Shown: in pieces, positions 39,297 to 47,485 of the stretch
How positions within the stretch are numbered: the stretch's first letter is position 1
Layout: each line of letters begins with the position of its first letter
Source: Candidatus Obscuribacterales bacterium
GTDB taxonomy: Bacteria; Cyanobacteriota; Vampirovibrionia; Obscuribacterales; Obscuribacteraceae
Assembly (NCBI GenBank): GCA_019637435.1
Contig: JAHBVO010000001.1
Span: forward strand, 1-64,000
DNA length: 64,000 nucleotides
Direction: 5' to 3'
Program-made: the position numbers and the translations under genes
The notes under the pieces: generated by a model
What the model saw: only the letters and a program-made list of their open reading frames with translations
Databases searched by the model: none
Told to the model about the DNA's origin: nothing

Positions 39297-39998
39297 GTGT
39301 CACGACAGCTACCCGCGCGCCAGCGAGACGTGCTTAATGCAATAGTAGAGTTGTCCGAGCAGTGTGGTTATCCTCCAACTCTCCAGGAGTTAGCGACCCA
39401 CCTTGGGCTCAAAAACCGGATGACTATCCATCAGCACGTTTCGGCGCTCAAGAAAAAAGAATTGGTCCTGTGGGAGCCTAAGCTCAATCGCTCTATGCGA
39501 GTATCCAGTGAAGGGCTCAGATTGCTGAATCTCGACAATGAAAGCAATGATTCTCACTTGCGGGCGGTTCCGTTCTCGGAGGCTGCTCCTGAGGAAGACG
39601 CTGCCGAGGCGGACGCTCAACCCGTCGGTGTTCCGCTTGCGGGTCGCATCGCTGCCGGTGCGCCAATCGATGCTTTTGAGACGCCGGAATTTTTGACTAT
39701 GGAAAGCGATTACGCCCAGCGCGGTTGTTTCGCCCTTGAAGTGAAGGGCGATTCGATGATCGAGGATGGCATCTATAGTGGCGACTACGTGATTATCAAG
39801 CCAAGCCCCTCGCCGACTAATGGCGAAATCGTGGTGGCATTGCTGGAGGACGGAAGCGCGACGCTCAAGCGCTTCTACAAAGAAAACGGTGGATTCCGCT
39901 TGCAGCCGGGCAATTCATCGATGGAACCTATCTTTGTTTCGCGCGCTTCGGATCTGCAAATCCAGGGAGTAGTTGTTGGTCTTTTCCGTAAAATGTAA
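39297..39998 (+). CDS. lexA: LexA repressor
   Basis: 233 residues from GTG 39297 (AGAGG upstream). The winged helix-turn-helix is residues 1-70 (ARQRDVLNAIVELSEQCGYP ... THLGLKNRMTIHQHVSALKK). The self-cleavage site is Ala120-Gly121 in GRIAAGAP. The catalytic dyad is Ser153 (KGDSMIEDGI) and Lys191 (SATLKRFYKE). It is longer than E. coli LexA (202 residues) because of an acidic linker (EAAPEEDAAEADAQ) between the domains. It controls the SOS response through RecA-stimulated autocleavage. It converges with rqcH, with five bases between the stops. Confidence 0.96.
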   Translation: MSRQLPARQRDVLNAIVELSEQCGYPPTLQELATHLGLKNRMTIHQHVSALKKKELVLWEPKLNRSMRVSSEGLRLLNLDNESNDSHLRAVPFSEAAPEEDAAEADAQPVGVPLAGRIAAGAPIDAFETPEFLTMESDYAQRGCFALEVKGDSMIEDGIYSGDYVIIKPSPSPTNGEIVVALLEDGSATLKRFYKENGGFRLQPGNSSMEPIFVSRASDLQIQGVVVGLFRKM

Positions 39999-40003
39999 GA
40001 CCA

Positions 40004-41932
40004 TCAGTTCGCGAACAACTTTTTCATCATCTTCGGCATTGGCTTGGCCAGGTCGATTTCTATTGTTTTTTCATTTTCGTAGCGAACTAATCCCGGCTTG
40101 TTAGGATCGGTTTTCTTGACGAATTTGCATTGCGTGTAAATTACTCGCACTTTTGCACCCGTTCCAGCTTTTGACAGTCGAGCCGCTACTGTAGCGGCTT
40201 CTGTGATGGTGGTCTTGGGCGGCTCTTGCTTATTTGAGGGAACGCGAATGAGAACATGCGCTCCACCCTGACCCAGGACGTGGAACCATATGTCGTTTGG
40301 ATTCGCGACTTTGCTGAGCAGGTGGTCGTTTTCATTCCGATTTCGGCCGACGAATATTGTCCAGCCGTCGGAGGAAGTCAGCGAAAGTGATTTTGGTTTG
40401 CCCCCACCGGCGCCACCACTATTGCCTTTATGTTGTTTTTGCTGCTGAGCCTTTGGATCGCCTTTCATTCGCTCCTGAGTTGGCTTTCTACCGCTCAAGG
40501 TCTCGCGAATTTTTCGCAGACTCTCTATGTCTTTTGCATCCTCGCAACTTCTTCGCAGTTCGCCAAGGAAATCGAGACGTTTTTGAACCTCGTTTAGTGT
40601 TGTTTGTGCGGCCCCCTGTCTAGAGCGGAGTTTTGCGTACTGTCTGTAAAACACTTGCGAATTTTGTACGGCAGACATATTCGGATTAAGGCTGATTTTG
40701 AGTTCGCCGCCGTTGTCCTTCGTCCAATCGGGTACGACCAATTCATCTTGACCCGACTTAATTTGATGGAGATTTGAGAGTATTGAATCTCCGGACTGTT
40801 TCAAACGTTCGATTTCGCCTTCGGCGCTCAGATGCCCGGCGGCAACTTGTTTTCTGACGTCAAGTTTGTTCGATTCCGCACTGACTTCGGATTTTATTTT
40901 TTCGCGAAGTTGGATGAATTGCTCTCTTGCTTCCAGCGATCGAAAATAATGTTCAACCATATCATTGACGGAAGGAAATTTCTTCCATTTCCCCTCATCT
41001 TCAAAATCCGGATACCAGCCGATTACGGTGTATCTGTTCAGGTCCGCTTGCATAGCCGGTCTGAAATTGGTTGGTGTCTGGAGCAGGTGAATCTGTTTCC
41101 ATAGCCGATCTTCGACGTTTGAGGTTTTCAGTGCATCGGTGAGTTGGCTCTCTAGTTTTGCTCCGACGACAGTTTCTTCGCTCAGATGTTTTCCGAGTCC
41201 GGTAAACGATGATATCAACCATTGCTCCAGCGTTGCCGGCGCCGGTTTCTCCTGCGCGTTGTCACCGCCTGTGGTGACCGGTTTGTTTTGTAAAAAGGTT
41301 TCTTGCAAGTGTTTGAACTTGGCTTTGAAATCGGACTCGCTGACCGCGAAGATGCTTTGACGATCCTGACTGGGAGGGCGTTCGTATTGAAGATTGGGCA
41401 AGACCTCTCGCTGTCTGCTCATCTCTTGAGTTACGGCGTGCGATGAGGACAGAATTTTTCCCGATTCTTTGTCCCAGAAAATTAAATTGCTGTGTCGGCC
41501 CATTATCTCTGCGGTCAATACTTTGATTGAACTTGAACCGACCTCGTCGGTCGCAGAAAAAATGAAATCGATTATGCGCTCGCCGGGGAGTTGCTCTACC
41601 CCGATCAAAATGGCTCCCGATAAGTGTTTTCTCAGCACCAGGCAAAAATTGGGCGGAGCGCCGGCGCTATATTTGGATTGATATCGGTCGTGAATTGCGC
41701 GATCGGTCGGATTCTTGTCCGCCGCATCTCCACTAGGTATACGCACGAGGCACATTCTGCCGTAAACCGATTGAGCGGATAGAAACAGGCTCACCGCGCC
41801 GCCTTTTGAGCGCAGGGAGATAAGCACTTCGTCCCGGCCGAGCTGGTAGATCCGGTCGACTCGGCGGTTGATCAAAAGCGGTTTAGCTTCTTGAAGAACC
41901 GCTCTGATTGATAGTGCGTCAAATGGCTGCAT
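40004..41932 (-). CDS. rqcH: NFACT-family Rqc2/RqcH homologue
   Basis: 642 residues. The N-terminal NFACT-N domain (about 1-200: MQPFDALSIRAVLQEAKPLL, GRMCLVRIPSG, LPGERIIDFIF) is followed by a helical and coiled-coil middle. The C-terminal NFACT-R domain contains GWTIFVGRNRNENDHLLSKV, NDIWFHVLGQGGAHVLIRVP and EAATVAARLSKAGTGAKVRV. RqcH binds peptidyl-tRNA on split 50S subunits and adds C-terminal alanine tails for degradation. The DR motif of B. subtilis RqcH appears here as ER (GERII). A Gly/Lys-rich insert (about 500-520) precedes NFACT-R. Confidence 0.9.
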   Translation of the reverse strand: MQPFDALSIRAVLQEAKPLLINRRVDRIYQLGRDEVLISLRSKGGAVSLFLSAQSVYGRMCLVRIPSGDAADKNPTDRAIHDRYQSKYSAGAPPNFCLVLRKHLSGAILIGVEQLPGERIIDFIFSATDEVGSSSIKVLTAEIMGRHSNLIFWDKESGKILSSSHAVTQEMSRQREVLPNLQYERPPSQDRQSIFAVSESDFKAKFKHLQETFLQNKPVTTGGDNAQEKPAPATLEQWLISSFTGLGKHLSEETVVGAKLESQLTDALKTSNVEDRLWKQIHLLQTPTNFRPAMQADLNRYTVIGWYPDFEDEGKWKKFPSVNDMVEHYFRSLEAREQFIQLREKIKSEVSAESNKLDVRKQVAAGHLSAEGEIERLKQSGDSILSNLHQIKSGQDELVVPDWTKDNGGELKISLNPNMSAVQNSQVFYRQYAKLRSRQGAAQTTLNEVQKRLDFLGELRRSCEDAKDIESLRKIRETLSGRKPTQERMKGDPKAQQQKQHKGNSGGAGGGKPKSLSLTSSDGWTIFVGRNRNENDHLLSKVANPNDIWFHVLGQGGAHVLIRVPSNKQEPPKTTITEAATVAARLSKAGTGAKVRVIYTQCKFVKKTDPNKPGLVRYENEKTIEIDLAKPMPKMMKKLFAN

Positions 41933-42113
41933 GATTTAAAAGGCAATTGTCTAACTGGCTCAATCTAGCAAAACTTGGCCATTTTGTTATGAATCGCCAA
42001 GATTCCGTATGCGAGTTATTCCACTTTTTCGGAAAGGGCTAATCGCTCTGAAATTCGTCACTCTGCAGATGGCTTCACGCTTAGCGTCTACATATCCGGC
42101 ATTACAGGCGGGT

Positions 42114-42142
42114 TTGCATGTGGTTCGTAAAAAGGGCATAAT
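42114..42142 (+). promoter_or_regulatory. Candidate gmk-rpoZ promoter
   Basis: TTGCAT (42114-42119), 17-base spacer, CATAAT (42137-42142), 57 bases before gmk. The -10 matches at five of six positions; the -35 is weaker. Confidence 0.5.
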
Positions 42143-42198
42143 TAGCGCCATAGTTTTTGAGGGACCGACTAGTTTGGCTGAGTCGGTTGGAGAGTTAG

Positions 42199-42840
42199 AT
42201 GATGGAAACCAAGAAGAGTCCCGAGCCAACCACCGGAGTGACCTCTGTGTCGCCTGACAAGATCGAGCCGATGACTAAGACCGGTTCTTTGCTGGTCGTG
42301 ACCGGACCATCCGGCGTCGGGAAGGGGACTATCGTCGGAGCTGTCTTAGACGAAGTAGATCAGCTTGCCAAGTCGGTTTCAGTAACAACCCGCCCCCGTC
42401 GAAGTATCGAAGTAGAGGGCGAGCATTACTTCTTCCGCTCGGAAGAGGAATTCTTCGCGATGCAAAAACGTGGCGATTTCCTGGAATATGCGGAGTTTGC
42501 CGGTAATTATTACGGCACGCCGTCTCATTGGGTTAGCGAACACCTGGAAAAAGGGATCGATGTGATTCTTGAGATCGAGGTGCAGGGCGCAATGCAGGTG
42601 CGCGAGAAGTGCAAGGACGCCATCTTGATCTTCATATCCCCGCCCTCGTTTGAAGATCTGGCAAGCCGCTTGAGAAGCCGCGGCACTGAGACCGAAGAAA
42701 AAATTGCCGAGCGTTTGAAGAAGGCCAAGGGCGAGATGCAGCAGCGCCACCTCTTCAATTATGAAGTTATTAATGACAATCTGAAAGAAGCTGTTCGCAA
42801 TCTAACAGCTATCGTGTATGCTGAAAGACTGCGCATATAA
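42199..42840 (+). CDS. gmk: Guanylate kinase
   Basis: 213 residues. P-loop VVTGPSGVGKGT, SVTTRPRRSIEVEGEHYFF, GTPSHWVSEHLEKGIDVILE and LRSRGTETEEKIAERLKKA are all diagnostic. It phosphorylates GMP to GDP with ATP. GGAG precedes ATG 42199/42202. Met25 (42271) would give the usual family start, so the first 24 Ser/Thr/Pro-rich residues may be an extension or a start overcall. rpoZ follows 22 bases later, the classic gmk-rpoZ pair. Confidence 0.96.
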   Translation: MMETKKSPEPTTGVTSVSPDKIEPMTKTGSLLVVTGPSGVGKGTIVGAVLDEVDQLAKSVSVTTRPRRSIEVEGEHYFFRSEEEFFAMQKRGDFLEYAEFAGNYYGTPSHWVSEHLEKGIDVILEIEVQGAMQVREKCKDAILIFISPPSFEDLASRLRSRGTETEEKIAERLKKAKGEMQQRHLFNYEVINDNLKEAVRNLTAIVYAERLRI

Positions 42841-42862
42841 GAAAACCCGGGTGAGGCCCTAA

Positions 42863-43075
42863 ATGAGCACAACCAATATTCTCGATCAACTGCTGGACGA
42901 AAGCACCAACCGATACGAACTCGTGTTGAAGGTCGCTCAGCGTGCCAAACAGATCAAGAACGAAACACGCGAACAGCACAAGACCACCAACGCCGTGATT
43001 CAGGCGCTGCAGATGGTAGCTGCTGAGGGCGACGGAACCATCTTGATCTCGACCTCCGGCTATCACATCTACTAA
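42863..43075 (+). CDS. rpoZ: RNA polymerase omega subunit
   Basis: 70 residues. NRYELVLKVAQRAKQIKN matches the conserved omega core that wraps the beta' C-terminus; KTTNAVIQALQMVAAEG follows as the second helix. It is a short form like those of cyanobacteria and lacks the longer acidic C-terminus of proteobacterial omega. Position 22 bases after gmk supports the call. Confidence 0.92.
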   Translation: MSTTNILDQLLDESTNRYELVLKVAQRAKQIKNETREQHKTTNAVIQALQMVAAEGDGTILISTSGYHIY

Positions 43076-43200
43076 GTCGGCTCTTTATAAATTGACTCTA
43101 AGCTGGTCTTCAATGGGAATATTCCCGTTGTCAAATGCTCGCTCAGGGTTTAGACTCCATTTCTATATTCTAGGCGCGCGGGAGACTGAATCATCCAAGG

Positions 43201-43410
43201 ATGGATATCTGGTCAATAGTTTTGATGTTAGCCTTGCTATCAGGCATTATGGGCTGGTGTATGACGCCCATCATCAACGGCGTGCTTTGGTTTTGTGATT
43301 GGCGCGACGGAGCGCATATCGACTGGGGACTTGAAACAGCATTCGCCATTGCGGTGCCATTTGCCTGGATGTTCGCCCTGATCGAAATCATCATCCTCTA
43401 TCATCATTAG
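43201..43410 (+). CDS. Small two-helix membrane protein
   Basis: 69 residues. Two hydrophobic helices (IWSIVLMLALLSGIMGWCMT and ETAFAIAVPFAWMFALIEII) flank a polar loop WRDGAHIDWG. The ribosome binding site is poor (AAGG immediately before ATG). It follows rpoZ by 125 bases and ends before a terminator, which supports it as a real short gene. No family is recognised. Confidence 0.5.
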   Translation: MDIWSIVLMLALLSGIMGWCMTPIINGVLWFCDWRDGAHIDWGLETAFAIAVPFAWMFALIEIIILYHH

Positions 43411-43443
43411 ATCGGTTATTGAGTTCGTCAAGTTTCGTCAGAA

Positions 43444-43473
43444 GCCCGGACTGTGCTGCCCGGGCGTTTCGTT
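43444..43473 (+). terminator. Intrinsic terminator after the gmk-rpoZ region
   Basis: Stem GCCCGG/CCGGGC (43444-43449, 43460-43465), 10-base loop, then GTTTCGTTT. It lies between the small membrane gene and the convergent dus gene. Confidence 0.7.
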
Positions 43474-43521
43474 TAATTCCGGAGTTCGCCTCTGCGTCTG
43501 CTGAGGCTTGAACCAGTCTTT

Positions 43522-44634
43522 CTACCGTCCGGCTCCGACCAGTAGCGGTGCCGAGCCTAGCGCCTTCAGGGCTGCTTCTGGTCCATTGTTGCCTTCGTCG
43601 AACTTTCCTATATTCTCGATGTCGTAGCGCTCCACCGCGCTCAGGAAGCGCCTTTTGCCGTCCATTCCGGCTTCCTGCTCTACCAACTCTGCTAGAACAT
43701 CCACTATTTCTCGAGCTGAATTGACCTGGGTGAGCCGATTTCGATAGGGAGCGCTTTTGTGGATTCCCTTCGTGTAGTTGATCAGGTGTCGTCTCGACTC
43801 GCTAGTGCCGACCCGGATGCCCTTGTAGGCGATCATGCCGATGCAGTGATGCATCGCAAGAATCAATCGATCTACTACATCTGGCGTCTCATCCAGTATT
43901 CCGGTGTCCAGGTATTTTGTGATACGCGGAATCAACCAGGGATTGCCGAGCGTTCCCCGCGCCACTGCTACGCCGTCGCAGTTTGTCGCTTCCAGTAAAC
44001 GGGCTGCATCCTCAGGTTCGAATACATCGCCGTTGCCGAAGACCGGTATGGATAGCGCCTTCTTTACGAACGCAATCATCGTCCAGTCTGCGTTGCCGGC
44101 GTATCGCTGCGCTCGTGTCCGACCGTGAACGGTCACTGCTGCGGCTCCTGCGCCCTCCAGCATTTCGCCAAACTCGACGCAGTTTTTCGTGCTCTCGTCC
44201 CAACCCAGGCGAAACTTGACTGTCACCGGGATTTTCACCGACGAGTGAATTGCCGTAACTATTTCCTTTGCCAAATCCGGCTCGCGCATCAGCGCACAGC
44301 CGTCCTTTCCGTTTGTGATCTTTGGAACAGGACAACCCATATTAATATCGACGAAGTCGGCACCTCGCTCCTCAGCCATCTTCGCTGCCATCGCCATCAC
44401 TTCCGGCTCGTGACCGAATATTTGAATGCCTATGGGATGCTCATCAGACGCCAGATCCATAAGTCGTGAGTCCGATTTGAATTGAAGGCTCTTGCTCGAA
44501 ACCATCTCTGTCGCAAGTAAACATCCGCGATCCACGCGTCGCACAATATTCCTGAACACGAGATCGGTTACGCCCGCCATAGGCGGCACGTACACGCGTC
44601 CTGGAACTGTAAGCGAACCGATCTTGATAGGCAT
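43522..44634 (-). CDS. dus: tRNA-dihydrouridine synthase
   Basis: 370 residues, FMN-dependent TIM-barrel enzyme that reduces uridines in tRNA D-loops. Motifs: PMAGVTDLVFRNIV, TEMVSSKSL, FVDINMGCPVPKITNGKDGC (with the catalytic cysteine region), VHGRTRAQRYAGNADW and VFGNGDVFEPEDAARLLE. The C-terminal helical tRNA-binding part is present (HLINYTKGIHKSAPYRNRL). The subfamily is DusB-like in general look. It is transcribed divergently from the secreted Ig-like gene 73 bases away. Confidence 0.95.
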   Translation of the reverse strand: MPIKIGSLTVPGRVYVPPMAGVTDLVFRNIVRRVDRGCLLATEMVSSKSLQFKSDSRLMDLASDEHPIGIQIFGHEPEVMAMAAKMAEERGADFVDINMGCPVPKITNGKDGCALMREPDLAKEIVTAIHSSVKIPVTVKFRLGWDESTKNCVEFGEMLEGAGAAAVTVHGRTRAQRYAGNADWTMIAFVKKALSIPVFGNGDVFEPEDAARLLEATNCDGVAVARGTLGNPWLIPRITKYLDTGILDETPDVVDRLILAMHHCIGMIAYKGIRVGTSESRRHLINYTKGIHKSAPYRNRLTQVNSAREIVDVLAELVEQEAGMDGKRRFLSAVERYDIENIGKFDEGNNGPEAALKALGSAPLLVGAGR

Positions 44635-44707
44635 GAATCACGGCGCCTGTTCTGATACTCTGTATGAGTTAGCTTCTATTGTCCTACAACTTTTCAAGAA
44701 TTGTCAG

Positions 44708-45328
44708 ATGTCATTGCGAATTGCTGCTGCTGTCTCACTTTTGTCTCTAACTTTCCTGGCGATTTCGAACTCGCCGGCGCAAGCACTCCAAAAGGTGCTT
44801 AGCGGGCAGGTTCGCAACGATAAGAACAAAACTTTGTCCGGCGTGAAGGTCGATCTCTGGACGACCGACAACTCCGTTTCCATGACTACGAGGACTGATG
44901 ACGAAGGTAAGTTTTCGTTCAGACATCCGAAATGTGGGACGTGCACGCTGGAGGTGTTTGCTCCGAAGAAGTCCAATCTGGCGTCTGCTCTGGTGGAGGT
45001 GCCGGGCGACGAGGCGCGCACAGTCATGGTTTCGTTGAAAAAGGGCTATCCGGTGTTTGGTCGCATCGTAAGCAATGGAAAGGGACTTAAAGGGATCGTC
45101 GTCAAAGCTTACAGCGCCAGACATGAGCGCAACGAGAAAGAGCGCATTTATGGTGGGGGCGCAGTCGTTAGCCAGCGCGGCGGGGACTTCTCGATGACCC
45201 TCACGCCGGGAGATAAAAAGCTCGTGTTGCTCAACAACAAGTATGACCATATAACTAAAATGATGAGCCTTGCCACCAAGGTAATCACCGAAACAGACCT
45301 TGGCGATCTGGAAATGCCCACGAGGTAA
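44708..45328 (+). CDS. Secreted protein with carboxypeptidase-regulatory-like (Ig-like) domain
   Basis: 206 residues from ATG 44708, which opens onto a signal peptide (SLRIAAAVSLLSLTFLAISN SPAQA). The frame is open further upstream but without a signal. Residues 32-100 (LSGQVRNDKNKTLSGVKVDL, TRTDDEGKFSFRHPKCGTCT) match the CarboxypepD-regulatory/CnaB-like beta-sandwich, and a second similar unit follows (VFGRIVSNGKGLKGIVVKAY). Such domains are binding or structural modules of exported proteins. It is five bases before larC and probably co-transcribed. Confidence 0.75.
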   Translation: MSLRIAAAVSLLSLTFLAISNSPAQALQKVLSGQVRNDKNKTLSGVKVDLWTTDNSVSMTTRTDDEGKFSFRHPKCGTCTLEVFAPKKSNLASALVEVPGDEARTVMVSLKKGYPVFGRIVSNGKGLKGIVVKAYSARHERNEKERIYGGGAVVSQRGGDFSMTLTPGDKKLVLLNNKYDHITKMMSLATKVITETDLGDLEMPTR

Positions 45329-45333
45329 AGCTT

Positions 45334-46836
45334 ATGAAGGTCGCATATTTTGACTGCCAGTTCGGCGCTGCCGGCGACATGCTCTGTGCGTCGCTTCTGG
45401 CGAACGGCTTGGACTTTGAACAATGGCAGGCAGAACTGCGAAAGATCGCACTGCCAGCGGGCAGTTTCGAAGTTTCGGTGGAGGATGTGATGCGTTGTCT
45501 GGTGGCATCCAAGAAGATCGACGTGAAGTGCCACCACACCGAACATACTCATTCACAAGAGCATACTCACGATGACGATGACGCTCATGAACATGACCAC
45601 GGGCATAAGCATGGACACGGTCATGAACACGGTCATGAACATGTGCACGGTCATAAGCACGACCACACGCATGACGTACTTGATACGCACCACCACGAAG
45701 GACCGCATGGTCGCAGCGTTAAGGAAATCCTGGAGCTTATCGAAGCATCTGGAATTTCTGCCAGAGCCAAGGATCTATCGACCAAAGTTTTTCGCAACCT
45801 GGCGATTTCGGAAGGACGTGTTCACGGCGTTGACCCGGAAAATGTGCATTTCCATGAAGTGGGTGCCGTCGACGCCATCGTAGATATCGTCGGCTTCTGC
45901 ATCGGCTACGATCTTCTTGGAATTGAAACCGCCGTAGTGTCGCCGCTCACTCTCGGTGGTGGCACGGTTAAGACGCAGCATGGACTATATCCTGTTCCCG
46001 GACCAGCCACCGCATACCTCGTCGAGATGGCCGGAGCGCCAATTAACTCTGTCGATATCCGTTTTGAATGTCTGACACCGACGGGGGCAGCCATTCTCGT
46101 GACGATAGCAGAACGCTGGGGTGCGGCTCCACCGTTTGAAAAGATCGAGAGCGTCGGCTATGGTGCCGGAACGTTGAATCCGCCGTCGCATCCTAATGTT
46201 GTGCGTACCTTCATCGGCCAATGCAGTTCTATCGCTCATAAGCCATCGTCTTTTCCGGCGATTGAGCAGGTCGGCGGAAACTCGGAATTGAACCATGGTA
46301 TCGCTAATGGTGTAGCGACATTTGTTTCAGGAACTCGGTCGGAAACGGCGACGATAGCCGGTGACGCGAATCAGTTTCGCGTTGAAATAATTGCGGTCAT
46401 TGAAGCAAACATCGACGATTGCCCTCCAAACATCATTGCCTACACTTTGGAAAAAGCTCTTGCCGAGGGCGCTTTAGACATATCTGTGGTCCCGGCGACA
46501 ATGAAGAAGGGACGCAGCGGGCACCTGATCACAGTTCTCGCGAAACCTCAAGATCGACGAAAAATCGAAACGCTGATACTAAAGGAAACATCTTCACTTG
46601 GTGTGCGAAGTTATCTCGTCGAGCGACTAGTTGCAGAACGCGAGTTTGCCGAAGTGAAGCTTTCGGACAACTGGTCCATTAGAATAAAAATCGGTCGAGA
46701 TTTAGACGGCGTCGTAGTCAATGTACAACCGGAGTATGCTGATTGTGCGACTTATGCGGAACGGCATGGACTGACGCTCAAAGAAGTTTTTGAACAGGCG
46801 CTCGCTCAATATATGATCGGAAATTCCGCTTCTTAG
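45334..46836 (+). CDS. larC: LarC-type nickel-pincer cofactor biosynthesis protein
   Basis: 500 residues in one uninterrupted frame. N-terminal signature AYFDCQFGAAGDMLCASLLA, then a His-rich loop at about 68-127 (repeated HGHEHGHEH-type units, more than 25 histidines) that would bind Ni. The DUF111 core follows: VHFHEVGAVDAIVDIVGFCI, GGGTVKTQHGLYPVPGPATA, GYGAGT, and ANIDDCPPNIIAYTLEKALA. LarC inserts nickel into pyridinium-3,5-bisthiocarboxylate mononucleotide, the cofactor of LarA racemases. Some bacteria make LarC by frameshifting; here no shift is needed. LarA, LarB and LarE are not in the window. Confidence 0.93.
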   Translation: MKVAYFDCQFGAAGDMLCASLLANGLDFEQWQAELRKIALPAGSFEVSVEDVMRCLVASKKIDVKCHHTEHTHSQEHTHDDDDAHEHDHGHKHGHGHEHGHEHVHGHKHDHTHDVLDTHHHEGPHGRSVKEILELIEASGISARAKDLSTKVFRNLAISEGRVHGVDPENVHFHEVGAVDAIVDIVGFCIGYDLLGIETAVVSPLTLGGGTVKTQHGLYPVPGPATAYLVEMAGAPINSVDIRFECLTPTGAAILVTIAERWGAAPPFEKIESVGYGAGTLNPPSHPNVVRTFIGQCSSIAHKPSSFPAIEQVGGNSELNHGIANGVATFVSGTRSETATIAGDANQFRVEIIAVIEANIDDCPPNIIAYTLEKALAEGALDISVVPATMKKGRSGHLITVLAKPQDRRKIETLILKETSSLGVRSYLVERLVAEREFAEVKLSDNWSIRIKIGRDLDGVVVNVQPEYADCATYAERHGLTLKEVFEQALAQYMIGNSAS

Positions 46837-46849
46837 CGAGGGCTCAAGA

Positions 46850-47239
46850 ATGCGGAAGCACAACATCAATTTTAGCTTTCACGACGAAGAATTGAACGCA
46901 ATTGCTGAGAAGTATGGTGGTTGGCCTCGGCTACTCGACCCTGCCAATGCCGTGCCTGAAGCTTTTATTTTGGAACTGGAAGGCGCCGGGTACACCGAGC
47001 ATTCGTTTCAGTCTATTAAAGCTCAAGTTGGAAAGCCTGAGCGCGAATACTGGATGACGCTAATCGCTTCGATAGTAAAAAACATGCAGCGTAGCGATGT
47101 CGTTGAATGGCATGGTCAGATGCTCGACCAGTTTTTGCCCAAGATGCTAGAGCACAATATAACCGATGAAGAAATCCGCTCGATTCTTGACCTGGGTCGC
47201 GAAGACCCGCCAAAACCGACCCGCCGCGATCAGCTATAA
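46850..47239 (+). CDS. Unknown small protein after larC
   Basis: 129 residues, soluble, mixed helical (NAIAEKYGGWPRLLDPANAV, EHSFQSIKAQVGKPEREYWM, FLPKMLEHNITDEEIRSILD). No family is recognised. It begins 13 bases after the larC stop, so it is almost certainly in the same transcript. It may be connected with nickel-cofactor use, but nothing in the sequence says so. Confidence 0.7.
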   Translation: MRKHNINFSFHDEELNAIAEKYGGWPRLLDPANAVPEAFILELEGAGYTEHSFQSIKAQVGKPEREYWMTLIASIVKNMQRSDVVEWHGQMLDQFLPKMLEHNITDEEIRSILDLGREDPPKPTRRDQL

Positions 47240-47395
47240 CATTCGCCGGACCAACTGGTAAGTAATTTCAAGTCCTTAGGTTTGTTCCGCTATTAAGTGA
47301 AACATCCAACTATCAATCCGCCCGCTTTTTCGTACAAAAATTACCTGTCGTCACTGGAAACGCTTTTGCAACAAGAGTTTTAGCTATGTCACCGG

Positions 47396-47481
47396 AGAGG
47401 GGAAGGAAGTTAAGCACTGCCGGGAGGATAAGGGAGGGTGAGACGGCGGGGGCGGCTGGTACCGGGAGGATGGGGCGGGAC
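47396..47481. other. G-rich tract with quadruplex potential
   Basis: Plus-strand purine-rich stretch with runs GGG, GGG, GGG and GGGGG between 47430 and 47455 (GGGAGGATAAGGGAGGGTGA), plus several GGGG/GGGAGG runs around it. It lies between the 3' ends of the convergent unknown gene and MFS gene. The rest of the 47240-47485 gap is unremarkable. Confidence 0.5.
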
Positions 47482-47485
47482 CCAA

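Noticed and set aside
42009..42257. 82-codon plus-strand frame before gmk
   Set aside because: Overlaps the gmk start and contains the candidate gmk promoter; not RemA/DUF370-like and no ribosome binding site.
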